Shown piece by piece: positions 49,189-59,100 of a stretch of 64,000 nt of DNA (position 1 is the first letter of the stretch; each line of letters opens with the position of its first letter). This DNA is from Streptomyces sp. NBC_01478 (lineage in GTDB: Bacteria > Actinomycetota > Actinomycetes > Streptomycetales > Streptomycetaceae). Both the position numbers and the translations under genes were made by a program. Below the pieces are notes generated by a model. The model made no database searches, was not told the DNA's origin, and worked only from the letters and a program-made list of their open reading frames with translations. The DNA lies in NCBI RefSeq assembly GCF_036227225.1, contig NZ_CP109444.1:3577501-3641500 (forward strand), read 5' to 3'.

Positions 49189-49543
49189 CGATCACTGCCT
49201 GGAGGAAACGGGCGTCGGGGGTACCGGCCGCGGCGGGCGGGGAGACGGAGACGAGTTCGTTGTCCAGGAGGTCATCGAGGAGCACCCGGATGACCGCGAC
49301 GGGCTGGTCGAGCCGGGCGGCGACCTCCACCAGCGCGGTGGGTGTACGGCAGAGCGCGAGCAGCCGGTTCTGTTCGGGCTGGAGGCGCTGTTCGCGGGTC
49401 GGTGGCCGGACGGTGCTGATCAGGGTGATCAGTTCGATGCCGGAGTGGAAGGTCGGGGTGCGGCCGCCGGTGACCGTGTACGGACGGACGAGCAGCGCGG
49501 GGTCTTCGTCCTCCCACGGATCTTCCTCGGACCAATGTCTCAT
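49169..49543 (-). CDS. cvnC: conservon DUF742 protein CvnC
   Basis: A 124-residue DUF742 protein: RPYTVTGGRTPTF near residue 20, then LISTVRP, a winged-helix-like TPTALVEVAARLDQPVAVIRVLLDDL, and the end FLQAVIDGIRRI. ATG 49543 overlaps the cvnB stop (ATGA). Adaptor between the histidine kinase/roadblock pair and the GTPase. Confidence 0.93.
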   Translation of the reverse strand: MRHWSEEDPWEDEDPALLVRPYTVTGGRTPTFHSGIELITLISTVRPPTREQRLQPEQNRLLALCRTPTALVEVAARLDQPVAVIRVLLDDLLDNELVSVSPPAAAGTPDARFLQAVIDGIRRI

Positions 49544-49977
49544 TCATGCTCACCCGCGAAGGGCGCACCGCTGTACTCCGGGAACCGGGGGGCCGCGCTG
49601 AGGAACTGCCCCACCTGCCGTACGACCATGGTCATCTCGTAGCCGACGTTGCCGACGTCCACCTGGGAGGTGGCGAGTACGGCGAGGCGGGCGCCGCCGC
49701 CGGCGGTGGTGACGAAGAGGAAGAGGTCGTCCATCTCGATGACGGTCTGCTGCACCCGGCCGCCGCCGAAGTGCCGGCTGGTGCCGAGCGCGAGCGAGTG
49801 AACTCCCGAGGAAATGGCGGCGAGTTGCTCGGCGTCGTCCTGCGCGAGCCGTTCGGAGGAGCCGACGAGCAGGCCGTCCTCCGACAGGACGATGGCGTGC
49901 AGGGTCTCGGGGATCCGCTCGATCAGGTTGTCCAGCAGCCAGGCCAGTCCGCCGTGCGTGGTGTTGGGCGCAGTCAT
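49540..49977 (-). CDS. cvnB: conservon roadblock/LC7 protein CvnB
   Basis: A 145-residue roadblock/MglB-type protein (LAWLLDNLIERIPETLHAIVLSEDGLLVGSS, then GVHSLALGTSRHFGGG). Roadblock proteins regulate the nucleotide state of Ras-like GTPases, here CvnD. It overlaps the kinase stop by ATGA. Cytoplasmic. Confidence 0.94.
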   Translation of the reverse strand: MTAPNTTHGGLAWLLDNLIERIPETLHAIVLSEDGLLVGSSERLAQDDAEQLAAISSGVHSLALGTSRHFGGGRVQQTVIEMDDLFLFVTTAGGGARLAVLATSQVDVGNVGYEMTMVVRQVGQFLSAAPRFPEYSGAPFAGEHE

Positions 49978-52900
49978 GGGGTGTTCCTTGTCGGACGGGG
50001 ACGGGTGGGCAACTGACGCCGCTCGGGCGGGGCCGTGTTCCAGGTGGGCGCGGGGGTTTCCGCTCGCGGTGCCGGGGGCCGGGGAGTTCCTTCTCGTGGC
50101 GACGCCGGCCTGGGGGCGTCGCCGCGCAGCGACGCGGGCCAGGCGGGCGCGGGCACTTCCTCCGCGCGGGCCCGACGGGTGCCGTCCCGCAACGCGGCCA
50201 GCATCGACCGCGCCTGCTCCGGCCGCCGCTCGGCCTCCCGCCCCGCCCCGTACTCCCCGTCCGCCTCCGACGGCCGCGCCCGCAACTGCGGCGCGAGATG
50301 CGCCTGCCGCACCCGCCGAGGAAGCCGACTGGATCCGCCGCCGGCACGGGCACCGGGGGAAGGGGCGGCCGGGTGGGCGTCTGAGGGCGATCCCGAGGCG
50401 GCACCCGAAACACGGGAGTGCGGGAAGGGGACGAGGCCGCGGGCGCCTGCGGGGGGTGCGTCGGCGCGGGGGCCTGCGGAGACGCCGGCATCACGGGCAC
50501 CGGTGAAGGGGCCGCCCGCGCGGGAACCTGCGGGAAGTCCGTCCCCACGAGGGCCCGTAGGGGATCCGTCCGCACGGGGGCCTGCGGAAGCGCCGCCATC
50601 ACGGGCACCGGCGAAGGGACCACCTGCACGGGGACCTGCCGAGGAGCCGGTCTCGCGCGAGTCCGCGAAGGGCCCGCCCTCGCGAGAGCCCCCGAACGGT
50701 CCCGCCTCGCGAGAATCCGCCGGGAATCCGGCAGCACTGCGGTCTGCCGAGGAGCCGCCGTCACGGGAGCCCGCGAAGGGACCACCTGCACGGGGACCTG
50801 CTGAGGACCCCGCCTCACGGGAATCCGCGAACGGTCCGGCCTCGCGCGAGTCGGCGAAGGAGCCGGCCGGATGAGCGTCCCCGGCGAGTCCGGCCGTACG
50901 GAAGTCCGAAGAGGACCCGGCCGTACGGAAGTCCGCAGACGCCCCGGACCCACGAGAGTCCGCCGAGGACCCGGTCTCACGTGAGTCCGCGAAAGGTGTT
51001 GTGTCGCCGGGGCCCGCAGAAGTCCTCGCCGAGGCGCCGGAGGTGGAGGTGGACTGGGTCTGCGGTCCGGGGCGGGTGCGGACGCGCATCGGCATTCCGC
51101 CGGCCGTCACCCCGCCGCGTCCCGAACCGGAGACCGGACCGGTCACCGAACCCGTGTCCGTCCCGGCAGCCGGGCCCCTGCCCGAGCCGTTGCCCGACCC
51201 TGAACCCTGCCCCTGTCCCTGCCCCGAACCCATCGTCAAACCGGTCACCGAACCCGAACCCGAGCCGGTTACCGCCCCCGTCGCCGACCCGGCGACCGAA
51301 GCCAGATGCCGTTCCGCCCTCGCGTCCAGCGTCGGTGGGAGTGTGTCCGCCGCCGGCTCCGTGAGGGCGTGCGGGAGGACCACGACCGCGAGGGAGCCGC
51401 CGTACGACGACGCCTGGAGGCTGGCAGTGACGCCGTGGCGTTGGGCGAGGTGGCCGACGGTGAAGAGGCCCAGGCGTGGGTCCTCGCCGAGGGTGGTGAA
51501 GCTGAAGTCCTTGGGGTGGTGCAGGAGTTCGTTGGCCGCCGCGTACTCGTCGGCCGACAGACCGAGCCCGCGGTCCTCGACCTCGATGGCGTACCCCTGC
51601 GCCACCGGCAGTGCCCGTACCCGGACTTCGGTGTGCGGAGGGGAGAACGTCACGCCGTTCTCGATGAGTTCGGCCATGAGGTGGATCGTGTCGCCGACCG
51701 CCGGTCCCAACACCGCGATCGGCGGCAGGGGTTCGACCACGACCCGGGCGTAGCCCTCGATCTCGGACACCGCGCTGCGCAGCAGGTCCGCGAGCGGCAC
51801 CGCGTGCTTCCAACGGCGCCGGGGTGCCGCGCCGGACAGCACGGTGAGGCTCTCCGCGTTGCGCCGCATCCGGGTCGCGAGGTGGTCGACCCGGTAGAGA
51901 TCGGAGAGGAGTTCGGGGTCCTGCTCCTTGCGCTCCATGGAGTCGATCACCGTGAGCTGCCGGTGCACGAGGAGCTGGATACGGCGCGACATGTTGTGGA
52001 ACACCAGCCGCGCTCCCTCGCGCAGCGAGGCCTGTTCCAGCGCGACGCTCACGGCGGTCCGCTGGGCGCTGTTGAAGGCCTCCGCGACCTTGCCCAACTC
52101 GTCGGTGCCGAAGTCGAGTTCGGGCAGGTCGTCGAGTTCGGCCCGCTTGCCCTGGGTGCGCAGCCGGGTGATCAGTTCGGGCAGCCGTTCGTCGGCGAGT
52201 TCGAGCGTCGCCGTACGCAGCCGGGACATGCGGCCGAGGAGGGACCGGGCGATGCGCCAGGAGAGCAGGGCCACGGCGAGCACGGCCACCAGCGCGACCG
52301 CACTGCCGAGCATTGCCTTGACGAGCACCATGTGGGTCCGGTGCGCGGAGTCCTTGGTGACCTTGTCCAGGTACTGGCCCTCCACGGCCTGTACCGCGCC
52401 GGACACGCGCCCCGGGGCGGCGGCGCGGGCGGCCGGGACGGAGGGCACGGCGATCGTGCCGTCGTGCGCGGCGGACGCCGTACCGACGGTCTTCTCGAAG
52501 GCCGCCATGGCGGTCCAGTCCGAGCCGCTCATGGCCTTGCCCAACTGCGCGCCCAGGTCGGTGGGCAGGTAGGGCTCCACCTCGTTGGACAGCACGGAGT
52601 CCCGGACGGCCTCGGCATCCGCCAGCTCCGACCGTTCCTGGACGCTCAACTTCCCGGACCCGGCGACTCCGCCGAGGATCGCCTCCTCCTGCGTGAGCGC
52701 CTCCGCCCCGCGCAGGAACGCCAGGGCGTGGCCGGCGCCGGCCGCGGTGGCCGCGTCACCTGCGTCGAGGCTCAGCATGCCGAAGAGGTTCAGCACCGAC
52801 GCCACGGCGTCGGAGTAGACGGTGTAGGCGTCCTGCCGGCTGGCCTTCCCGCCGTCGACCGCGGTCCGTTCGGTGGCCAGCCGGGTGAGCCGCTCCCGTA

Positions 52901-53294
52901 CGGTGGTCAACTGGGCCCGGTACTGCGCCGATCCCTCACCGTCGGAAGCGGAATCCGCCTTGCGGAACCCGGCGAGTACGGCGTCCGTCCGGCGCCGCTG
53001 CGCCTCAAGGGCGGTGGAGCTACCGTGCGAGGCCAACAGACTGATCGTCAGCTGCCGTTCCTTCTGGAACTCGCCGACCGCCGGCACCAGGGCGTACGTG
53101 GTCTTCGCCGCCTGCCCGACGCTGTTGGCGTTGTGCCACTGGTCGAAGAGCGCGTACGAACCACTGACCCACAGCAGGACCATCGCCGTCGCCGGCACCA
53201 CCGCGAGCGTGATGAGCGAGGCGCGGATACTGCGCCCCCGCCCGGCCTTCGTTCCCGCCTCCGGCTGTGCGGGCGTACCCCGATGTCGGCTCAC
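49974..53294 (-). CDS. cvnA: conservon sensor histidine kinase-like protein CvnA with long repetitive tail
   Basis: About 1106 residues. TM1 is near 26-47, an extracytoplasmic helical nitrate/sulfonate-sensor-like domain follows to about 320, then TM2, a HAMP-like region, a helical coiled segment and a HATPase domain (ELIENGVTFSPP N-box near 543; EDRGLGLS; GLFTVGHLAQRHG). After about 655 the protein becomes a 450-residue Gly/Ser/Ala/Pro tail with about 12-residue repeats (ADSREAG, AGPRAGGPFAG). The start is uncertain: GTG 53294 is given (GGTGGG upstream); GTG 53303 and ATG 53390 are alternatives. It heads the four-gene operon. Confidence 0.88.
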   Translation of the reverse strand: MSRHRGTPAQPEAGTKAGRGRSIRASLITLAVVPATAMVLLWVSGSYALFDQWHNANSVGQAAKTTYALVPAVGEFQKERQLTISLLASHGSSTALEAQRRRTDAVLAGFRKADSASDGEGSAQYRAQLTTVRERLTRLATERTAVDGGKASRQDAYTVYSDAVASVLNLFGMLSLDAGDAATAAGAGHALAFLRGAEALTQEEAILGGVAGSGKLSVQERSELADAEAVRDSVLSNEVEPYLPTDLGAQLGKAMSGSDWTAMAAFEKTVGTASAAHDGTIAVPSVPAARAAAPGRVSGAVQAVEGQYLDKVTKDSAHRTHMVLVKAMLGSAVALVAVLAVALLSWRIARSLLGRMSRLRTATLELADERLPELITRLRTQGKRAELDDLPELDFGTDELGKVAEAFNSAQRTAVSVALEQASLREGARLVFHNMSRRIQLLVHRQLTVIDSMERKEQDPELLSDLYRVDHLATRMRRNAESLTVLSGAAPRRRWKHAVPLADLLRSAVSEIEGYARVVVEPLPPIAVLGPAVGDTIHLMAELIENGVTFSPPHTEVRVRALPVAQGYAIEVEDRGLGLSADEYAAANELLHHPKDFSFTTLGEDPRLGLFTVGHLAQRHGVTASLQASSYGGSLAVVVLPHALTEPAADTLPPTLDARAERHLASVAGSATGAVTGSGSGSVTGLTMGSGQGQGQGSGSGNGSGRGPAAGTDTGSVTGPVSGSGRGGVTAGGMPMRVRTRPGPQTQSTSTSGASARTSAGPGDTTPFADSRETGSSADSRGSGASADFRTAGSSSDFRTAGLAGDAHPAGSFADSREAGPFADSREAGSSAGPRAGGPFAGSRDGGSSADRSAAGFPADSREAGPFGGSREGGPFADSRETGSSAGPRAGGPFAGARDGGASAGPRADGSPTGPRGDGLPAGSRAGGPFTGARDAGVSAGPRADAPPAGARGLVPFPHSRVSGAASGSPSDAHPAAPSPGARAGGGSSRLPRRVRQAHLAPQLRARPSEADGEYGAGREAERRPEQARSMLAALRDGTRRARAEEVPAPAWPASLRGDAPRPASPREGTPRPPAPRAETPAPTWNTAPPERRQLPTRPRPTRNTP
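50430..50990. repeat. degenerate minisatellite within the cvnA tail
   Basis: About 560 bp built of imperfect units of roughly 36-39 bp, translated as GPFADSREAG, SSAGPRAGG or PFAGSRDGG variants. Units differ by many substitutions but keep the frame. Such regions expand and contract by slippage or recombination. Confidence 0.75.
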
Positions 53295-53824
53295 CTCGCC
53301 CACCGGCACCCGACGGCACGGCAGGGAATAGGAGCTGCGGTGAAGAACTGCGACACCGGCGTATTTCCTTTCCGGGGTGGCGCGCGACATATCCAGACGG
53401 GCAGCCGGACACGTCAACACGCCTGCACACACTGGGGAGTTGACGGCGCAGCACGCCAGGAATGCCAAAAACACCCTGCGGATTCACGACGGGCGCCCGA
53501 GCCCCCCGCGCAGTTGGTGAGTTATGAAACCGAGCCATCCGATCGGGGTCAAGGGACCCCACAAACCCCGTCAGGCGCACAGGTTTAGGCCACTCGGAAC
53601 ACTATGCGCGTAGATAGTTCGGCCGCACCCTCGCCGATTCCTTGGCCACGAAGACGTTTTGGCTGATTACACAGGGTGAGGCGAGGGGTAGAGGGCGGTT
53701 CGGGTGACATCGGGGGTGCCGGGAGGGCGCCGGAACCAGATCCCCAACACCCGAATAGATGTGACCTAGTTCACAGCATAAACACGGCCCATGCACACCA
53801 ACTCCATCAACCTCCGGGGGCGTT
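53295..53824. other. 530-bp non-coding region upstream of the conservon
   Basis: No ORF with coding character was found on either strand. The stretch up to about 53500 is less GC-rich than its surroundings and probably holds the cvn promoter. I could not assign -10/-35 boxes with confidence. The far end abuts the terminator of the XRE gene. Confidence 0.5.
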
Positions 53825-53853
53825 GGGCGGGCGCCGAAACAAGCGCCCCGCCC
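53825..53853 (-). terminator. hairpin after the XRE-TPR regulator
   Basis: GGGCGGGCGC (53825-53834) pairs with GCGCCCCGCCC (53843-53853) with a 1-nt bulge and 8-nt loop, 12 bp past the regulator's stop. No T-run. Confidence 0.5.
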
Positions 53854-53865
53854 TCGCCCCCGCCC

Positions 53866-55638
53866 TCACGCCCGCCCCGGCGCCTCCAGCAACGCCAGGC
53901 TCTGCCCCCCGAGCCACGTCATCCCGTACGTCTCCGCCCCCCGCGCCGCCTCCTGCAGCAGCCGTACCGCGTGCGGATCGCTCCCCGGGCCGCCCACGCG
54001 GCGCAGGGCGCGGGCCTGGGCCAGGCGGAGGCGGGCGAGTTCCGGCTGGGAGGAACGGGCCGGGACCGCCCCCTGGCGGAAGTGATCGAGGGCGGTCTCC
54101 GGCTCGCCCGCGGCCAGCGCGAGGACACCGCAGGCCCGGGCGGTCGGGCCGACGAGGACCGTGGGCCAGCCGCCCAGGGCGATCTGCTCGCCGTCGTGCG
54201 GCGCGAGGCGGGCACGGAGCACGGGCAGCACCCCCGCCAGCTCCGTCTCGAATCCGCCCTGGAGGTCCAGTGCCGCGCAGACCTCCGCCAGCAGGACGAG
54301 CGCGGGCACCGCCCAGCCCGACGGCGGGAACCGGTCGACGTCGGCGACGCAGCCCAGGAACAGGTCCGCCCCCTCGGCGTACTGCCCCGTCTCGCACAGG
54401 GCGAGGGCCAGCCCCGCCCGCCAGACCGGGAAGTAGGAGTGCCGCTCGACGTCGCCGGCCAGGTCGGAGGTGAACAGCTCGGCCAGCCGGCCCTGCTGCC
54501 TCAGCAGCCAGTAGGCCTGGCCGAGGCGGGTCTGGGTGAGGTTGTCCGCGGGCACGGCGTAGTCGGCGCGGAGCAGTTCGATGAACTTCAGCGACTCCAC
54601 GAAGATCCACTGGGCGGCGGCGTCGAACCGGCCGTGCCACAGGTCGAGGAGGGCGTCGAGGGTGTGCCGCTGCCAGAGCGCGAGGGCGCTGTGGGTGTCC
54701 GCGGCGTGCTTGCGGTACTGGTTCGCGGTGGCGAGGGCGCTGAAGATCCTGCCGTTGCGCAGTTGGTCGATGGCCACGGCCATGAGGGCCTCACCGCGGA
54801 AGTGCGGCGAGTCGTGCCGGGCCGCGGCCTCGCGCAGTCGCTCGGAGAGCGTCAACGACTCGGGGGCCGGCATGAAGTCGTAGCGTGCCCAGCGGCACTC
54901 GGTGAGGACTTCACAGCGCACCTCGTCGTCGCCCTCGTCCGGTAATCGGCGCAGTGTGTCCTCGGCCAACCGCGCTCCCTCGGCGGGTCCGGCGAGTCCC
55001 GCCGCGGTGTCCTGGCTGACCGCGAGGGCCATCTTCTTCGCCAGATGCGCTTCGAGCCGCAGCCGCAGCCCCGCGGCCTCGGCGCCGCCGTCGCCGTCCA
55101 GCGCGGCCAGGCACCCGCGGATCGACTGGATCAGCTCACGGTCGACCTGTCCGGGATCGGACCAGCGGCGGGCCATCCTGATCACGGCCTCGGCCTGCGC
55201 CCGCGGGTCGCCCTCGGCGCTGCGGTACGCGGCCGTGTAGTGCCGTTCGGCCTCCCGCATCTCGCCCGCGGTATGGCTGAGGTCGCCCCGCCTGAGCAGC
55301 CGCCGGAACTCGGCGCGGTCCTGCCCGACCGCCCAACGCCCGTCCTTCTCAGGTGACTTGACCGCCCCGGGCGACCCCTCACCCGCCCCGCCCCGAACCG
55401 CTTTCGGTACGGCCTCGGAGCCGGGCGGCGGTGCCAGCCCGACCAGCGCTCCCTTGGCGCCCAGCACCTCGTCGCAGAGCTGGGCCAACTCCAGGGACGC
55501 CCTGCGGCGCCCGGTCTCCACACGGCTCAGAAAGCTGCGGCTGCAGTACACCTTGCCGGCCAGCTCACTCAGCGACATGCCGGCCGCGATGCGGCGCCGG
55601 CGTAACTCGGCGCCGAACCCGTCGTGCTCGATGACCAT
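53866..55638 (-). CDS. XRE-family regulator with TPR-like C-terminus
   Basis: A 590-residue regulator. The XRE helix-turn-helix is at about 8-60 (GAELRRRRIAAGMSLSELAGKV, SRSFLSRVETGRR). A 60-residue linker follows, then about 450 residues of helical TPR-like repeats (QYRKHAADTHSALALWQRHTLDALLDLW, LGQAYWLLRQQGRLAELF). ATG 55638 is taken because MVIEHDGFG leads directly into the helix-turn-helix; it has G-rich sequence but no spaced ribosome site. The perfect dyad 27 bp upstream suggests self-regulation. The ligand is probably a peptide or small molecule sensed by the TPR part. Confidence 0.87.
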   Translation of the reverse strand: MVIEHDGFGAELRRRRIAAGMSLSELAGKVYCSRSFLSRVETGRRRASLELAQLCDEVLGAKGALVGLAPPPGSEAVPKAVRGGAGEGSPGAVKSPEKDGRWAVGQDRAEFRRLLRRGDLSHTAGEMREAERHYTAAYRSAEGDPRAQAEAVIRMARRWSDPGQVDRELIQSIRGCLAALDGDGGAEAAGLRLRLEAHLAKKMALAVSQDTAAGLAGPAEGARLAEDTLRRLPDEGDDEVRCEVLTECRWARYDFMPAPESLTLSERLREAAARHDSPHFRGEALMAVAIDQLRNGRIFSALATANQYRKHAADTHSALALWQRHTLDALLDLWHGRFDAAAQWIFVESLKFIELLRADYAVPADNLTQTRLGQAYWLLRQQGRLAELFTSDLAGDVERHSYFPVWRAGLALALCETGQYAEGADLFLGCVADVDRFPPSGWAVPALVLLAEVCAALDLQGGFETELAGVLPVLRARLAPHDGEQIALGGWPTVLVGPTARACGVLALAAGEPETALDHFRQGAVPARSSQPELARLRLAQARALRRVGGPGSDPHAVRLLQEAARGAETYGMTWLGGQSLALLEAPGRA

Positions 55639-55664
55639 CCCCCCAACAACACACCACCCGAGCG

Positions 55665-55691
55665 GTGTTGCCAATTACCCGCTGGCAACAC
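55665..55691. promoter_or_regulatory. perfect 9-bp-arm dyad upstream of the XRE-TPR gene
   Basis: GTGTTGCCA (55665-55673) and TGGCAACAC (55683-55691) are exact inverted arms around 9 bp. On the coding strand the arm nearest the gene supplies TTGGCA, which with TGTTGT 17 bp later could form a promoter starting close to the ATG. A likely autoregulatory operator. Confidence 0.55.
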
Positions 55692-55742
55692 CCGACCCCT
55701 CCGGACCGGCCCGAAGACCGGGGAAGCTGTCTGTGCCGGAGC

Positions 55743-56162
55743 CTACGGGCACGGGGGCACGCCCCATGGGGGAACGGGCGCACTCATCATGCCTTCGGGC
55801 GAACCCGGGGCGCGTGCTGCGGTCGATATGCCGGGGACACTCGACCGCAGCACATCCGGCGCCGATTCCCCCCGTACGGGACGGGGGCACCGAAGAGCTG
55901 AACGACGACGGGGAATGGGGGGGTCCACGGTCCGGGGCGCGCGGGGGGCGCTCCGGACCCCGGATCGCCACCGACAGGGCCCCGGACCCCGATTTGGCTC
56001 TTCGGCACGACGATCTCCGTTCCCTGCGGCGGTGTCCTCGCGGCGGGTCACATCGGCGGGCCGCAGCCCAGCCCTGGCCCCACCGGCCACCGCCCGCCTC
56101 TCGACCGCCCGCGTCCGCACCCGTCGCAACTCATCGGCGGCGGCCTGAGGGTCGTAGGGCAT
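55743..56162 (-). pseudogene. possible gene remnant after the nSTAND gene (N-terminal fragment)
   Basis: Three bases after the nSTAND gene's stop an ATG opens MPYDPQAAADELRRVRTRAV, which looks like a real cytoplasmic N-terminus of a Streptomyces protein with a helical start. After about 35-40 codons the composition becomes Pro/Arg/Gly-rich and unlike protein, although the frame stays open for 139 codons. I read it as a 5' fragment of a truncated gene. The rest of the 527-bp gap shows no gene. Confidence 0.35.
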
Positions 56163-56165
56163 CCG

Positions 56166-59100
56166 TCACCTGGCGCACAGCCTCCGGTACGGCAGGTTCG
56201 GGAGGTAGGTGTGCCACTGGGTCCTGGTCAGTTCGGCGTCGCTCGTGCGGGTGCAGATCAGCGGGACCGCGCGGGCCGGGTCGACGGTGTAGTGCTGGAG
56301 GGGGACGTGGCGGCCGGCGGCGTAGAGGGTGGTGCTGTCGGCGCTGAAGGCGAGGGAGTCGATGGCGTCGCCGGGGGTGGGCAGGGGGTCGCCGAGGGGT
56401 TGTGCGGTGGTGGTGTCCCAGAGCTGGAGGGTGCCGGTGTCGCCGCCGACGGCGAGGGTGCGGCCGTCGGGGCTGAGCGCGAGGGCGCTGACCGACTCGG
56501 GGTGGTCGCCGAGGGGGGCCGGGAAGACGTTGCGGAGCACGCCGGTCCGGTGTCGGCCGGTCCCGTCCCACAGGGTGACCCGGCCGGTGTCGTCGCCGAC
56601 CGCCAGGCGGGAGCCGTCGGGCGCGAAGGCGAGGGCGCCGATCTCGCCGCCCTGGGCGAGGTCGGACACGTCGACCGTGCCGGAGGGCGGCCGCAGGACA
56701 CGGTCGTCGCCGACGAGGAGCCGTCCGTCGGGCCGTACGGCCAGATGATCGCCCGGTGTCGGGAAGGCGGCGGTCCGCCGGTGGCGTCCGGTGTCCCAGG
56801 CCTCCGTCCTCAAGTCGCGGAGGACGGGGGCGCGAACGGCGTACAGGGTGCGGGAGCCGGGGCCGAGGGCGAGGCTGACGACGGCGGCCCCGTCCCGGGA
56901 CGACGGTGAGGCCAGGTCGAGGGTGGTCCGTGCGCGGTCGCGGGTCAGGTCCCAGAGCGTGACGGGCTGGGCGGTGGTGGTCCGGCCGGGGGCGGAGACG
57001 CCGTAGGCGAGTGTGCGGCCGTCGGGGCTGAACGCGAGCAGGGGCAGTGTGTAGGCGGGTTCGACCGGTTCGGCGGGGTCGCTGGAGACGGGCGCGGGTG
57101 GAGCGGGGAGGGTGTGCGTGACGCGGCCGGTGGCGGTGGCGCGGAGCCGGATGCGGTAGCCGGCGCCGGTGCGTTCCGCGGTGGCGAGGGTACGGCCGTC
57201 GGGGCTGAGCAGGACGTCGTCGTCGGGGTGGTCGCGCCAGGACGTGGTGGTGGCCGCGGCGACGTCGAGGGTGTGGACGGTGCCGGCTTCGAGGTAGCGC
57301 AGGCGGGGGTGGTCGGGGTCCCAGGCGAGGGCGCCGGGGGCGAGGACCTGGTTGTTCAGGGCGTGGCGGAAGACGGGTGCGGAGGTGTCGGACAGCCGCC
57401 ACACCTTGATCTCGTCGTTGTCGACCGTGGCGAGGAAGGCACCGTCCGGGCTGAACGCGGCGGACTCGACGTCCGGGGCGTCGAACTGGGCGACCTGACG
57501 CCCGGATGCCGTGTCCCAGACATCCACCCCGCTGTCGCCGACAACGGCGAACCGTCCGCCGCCACCACCGCCTCCGAACACCACGGACGAACGGTCGTCG
57601 TCGTGGCAGAGGACACCGGCCTTCTCCCAGGCGCCGGTCAGTGTGCGATGGTGCGCGAGGTCCCAGACCTGCGGGGCATGCCCGGTGGGGCAGACGGCGG
57701 CGAGCCGCCCGTCCGAACTCTGCGCCAGGTCGGCCGAGTTGGGAGCCCGGGCAGACAGCAGCACCCGACCGCCGGCAGCGGAGCGCAGCCGCACCCGGTC
57801 GTCGTCGGCATCGCTCTCCACGAAACCGTGGGCACCGAGGTCCACGATGTCGACCGTCGCCCCCGCGGTGTCACCGGTCCGCCACCGCCCGGCGACCGCG
57901 TCCCACAACCTGATCCGGTCCGGGCCGCTCTCCTCATAGACCGCGAACAGCCGTCCGTCCGGCGAGACCGAGGTGACCCGTCCGACGGGCAGCCGGCCCG
58001 AGGCGGTACGGCGGCGGGTGGCCACGTTCCAGGTCCGCCAGGTGCGGCCGTCGACGCCGAGCAGGGTACGACCGGAGTCGACGAGGAAGCGCGCGGAACT
58101 GTCCCCGGACTCGGTGTCCGGCTCGGGCTCGGGATCGGGATCGGGATCGGTGAAACTGTCCGTCTCCGGTTGCGCGAGGGAGCCGAGCAACGCGCGCCGG
58201 GTCTCGGGCAGTTGGGCGGTGCGCCAGGCGGCGAGACCGAGGAGCTGAGCGGTGCGCGGCTCGGTGGTGCGCAGGGAGTCGGCGACCTCGGCGACCCGGC
58301 GGGCCGTATCGTCCGTGCTCTTGCGCAGGCTGTCACGGTGCTGCTCCCAGGCGACCACACCGGCGACCAGCGCCACCACCAGCACCGCGGAGAGCATCGC
58401 CACCAGGGCCCGCCCCCGGCGCACGGTCCGCACCCCGGCCCGGTGTTCCGCGTCCCGCGCCTCGAACGCGGCGACGAGGAAGGCCCGTTCGGGTGTGGTG
58501 AGCGCGGGATCGTCGACGTACCCGGGAAACAACTCCTCGGCCCGGCGCAGGCCGGCGCCCCGGTACAGGGCACCGGGATCCCGGTCGTGCTCCAGCCAGA
58601 CCCGGGCGGCCTCCGCCAACCGCCGGTGCTGCAACAGCCGTTCCCGATCCTCCTCGACCCAGTCCCGCAGCCGCGGCCAACAGGTGATCAGCGCCTCGTG
58701 GGCGAGGTGCACCCCGTCCTCGTCACTGGTGAGCAGCCGGGCACGGGTGAGCGTGTCGAGGACCAACGGGAGTGCGGGGTCCGGCCAGTTGGTGAGTTCG
58801 GTGTGGGGCAGGGGGCGGCGGGTGTCGGGGGTGGGTGCGGGTGAGGCCACCCGGCCGCCGAGTCCCCCGCGGGACGGCGAACGCCGAGGATCCGGAACGT
58901 ACGTCAACGGGTCCACCCCGTCGGCGAGTTCGGCATCAGACGACGAACGCCGGGCATCGGAGACTCCCGCCGACGAACGCCGCGCACCAAGCGCACCCGC
59001 CAACAGGCCCACCCCACCGGCAGGTTCGGCATCAACCGACGAACGCCCCGCATCCGAGACGCCCGCCGGCAACCCCACCCGGTCACCCGCATCCGCCCGA

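Noticed and set aside
51306..53588. 760-codon frame antisense to cvnA
   Set aside because: It is a shadow of the kinase gene, with no ribosome site or recognisable domain.
56131..57402. 423-codon Arg/Pro-rich frame overlapping the nSTAND gene
   Set aside because: It is a shadow frame on the same strand as the WD40 coding region, built mostly of Arg, Pro and His.
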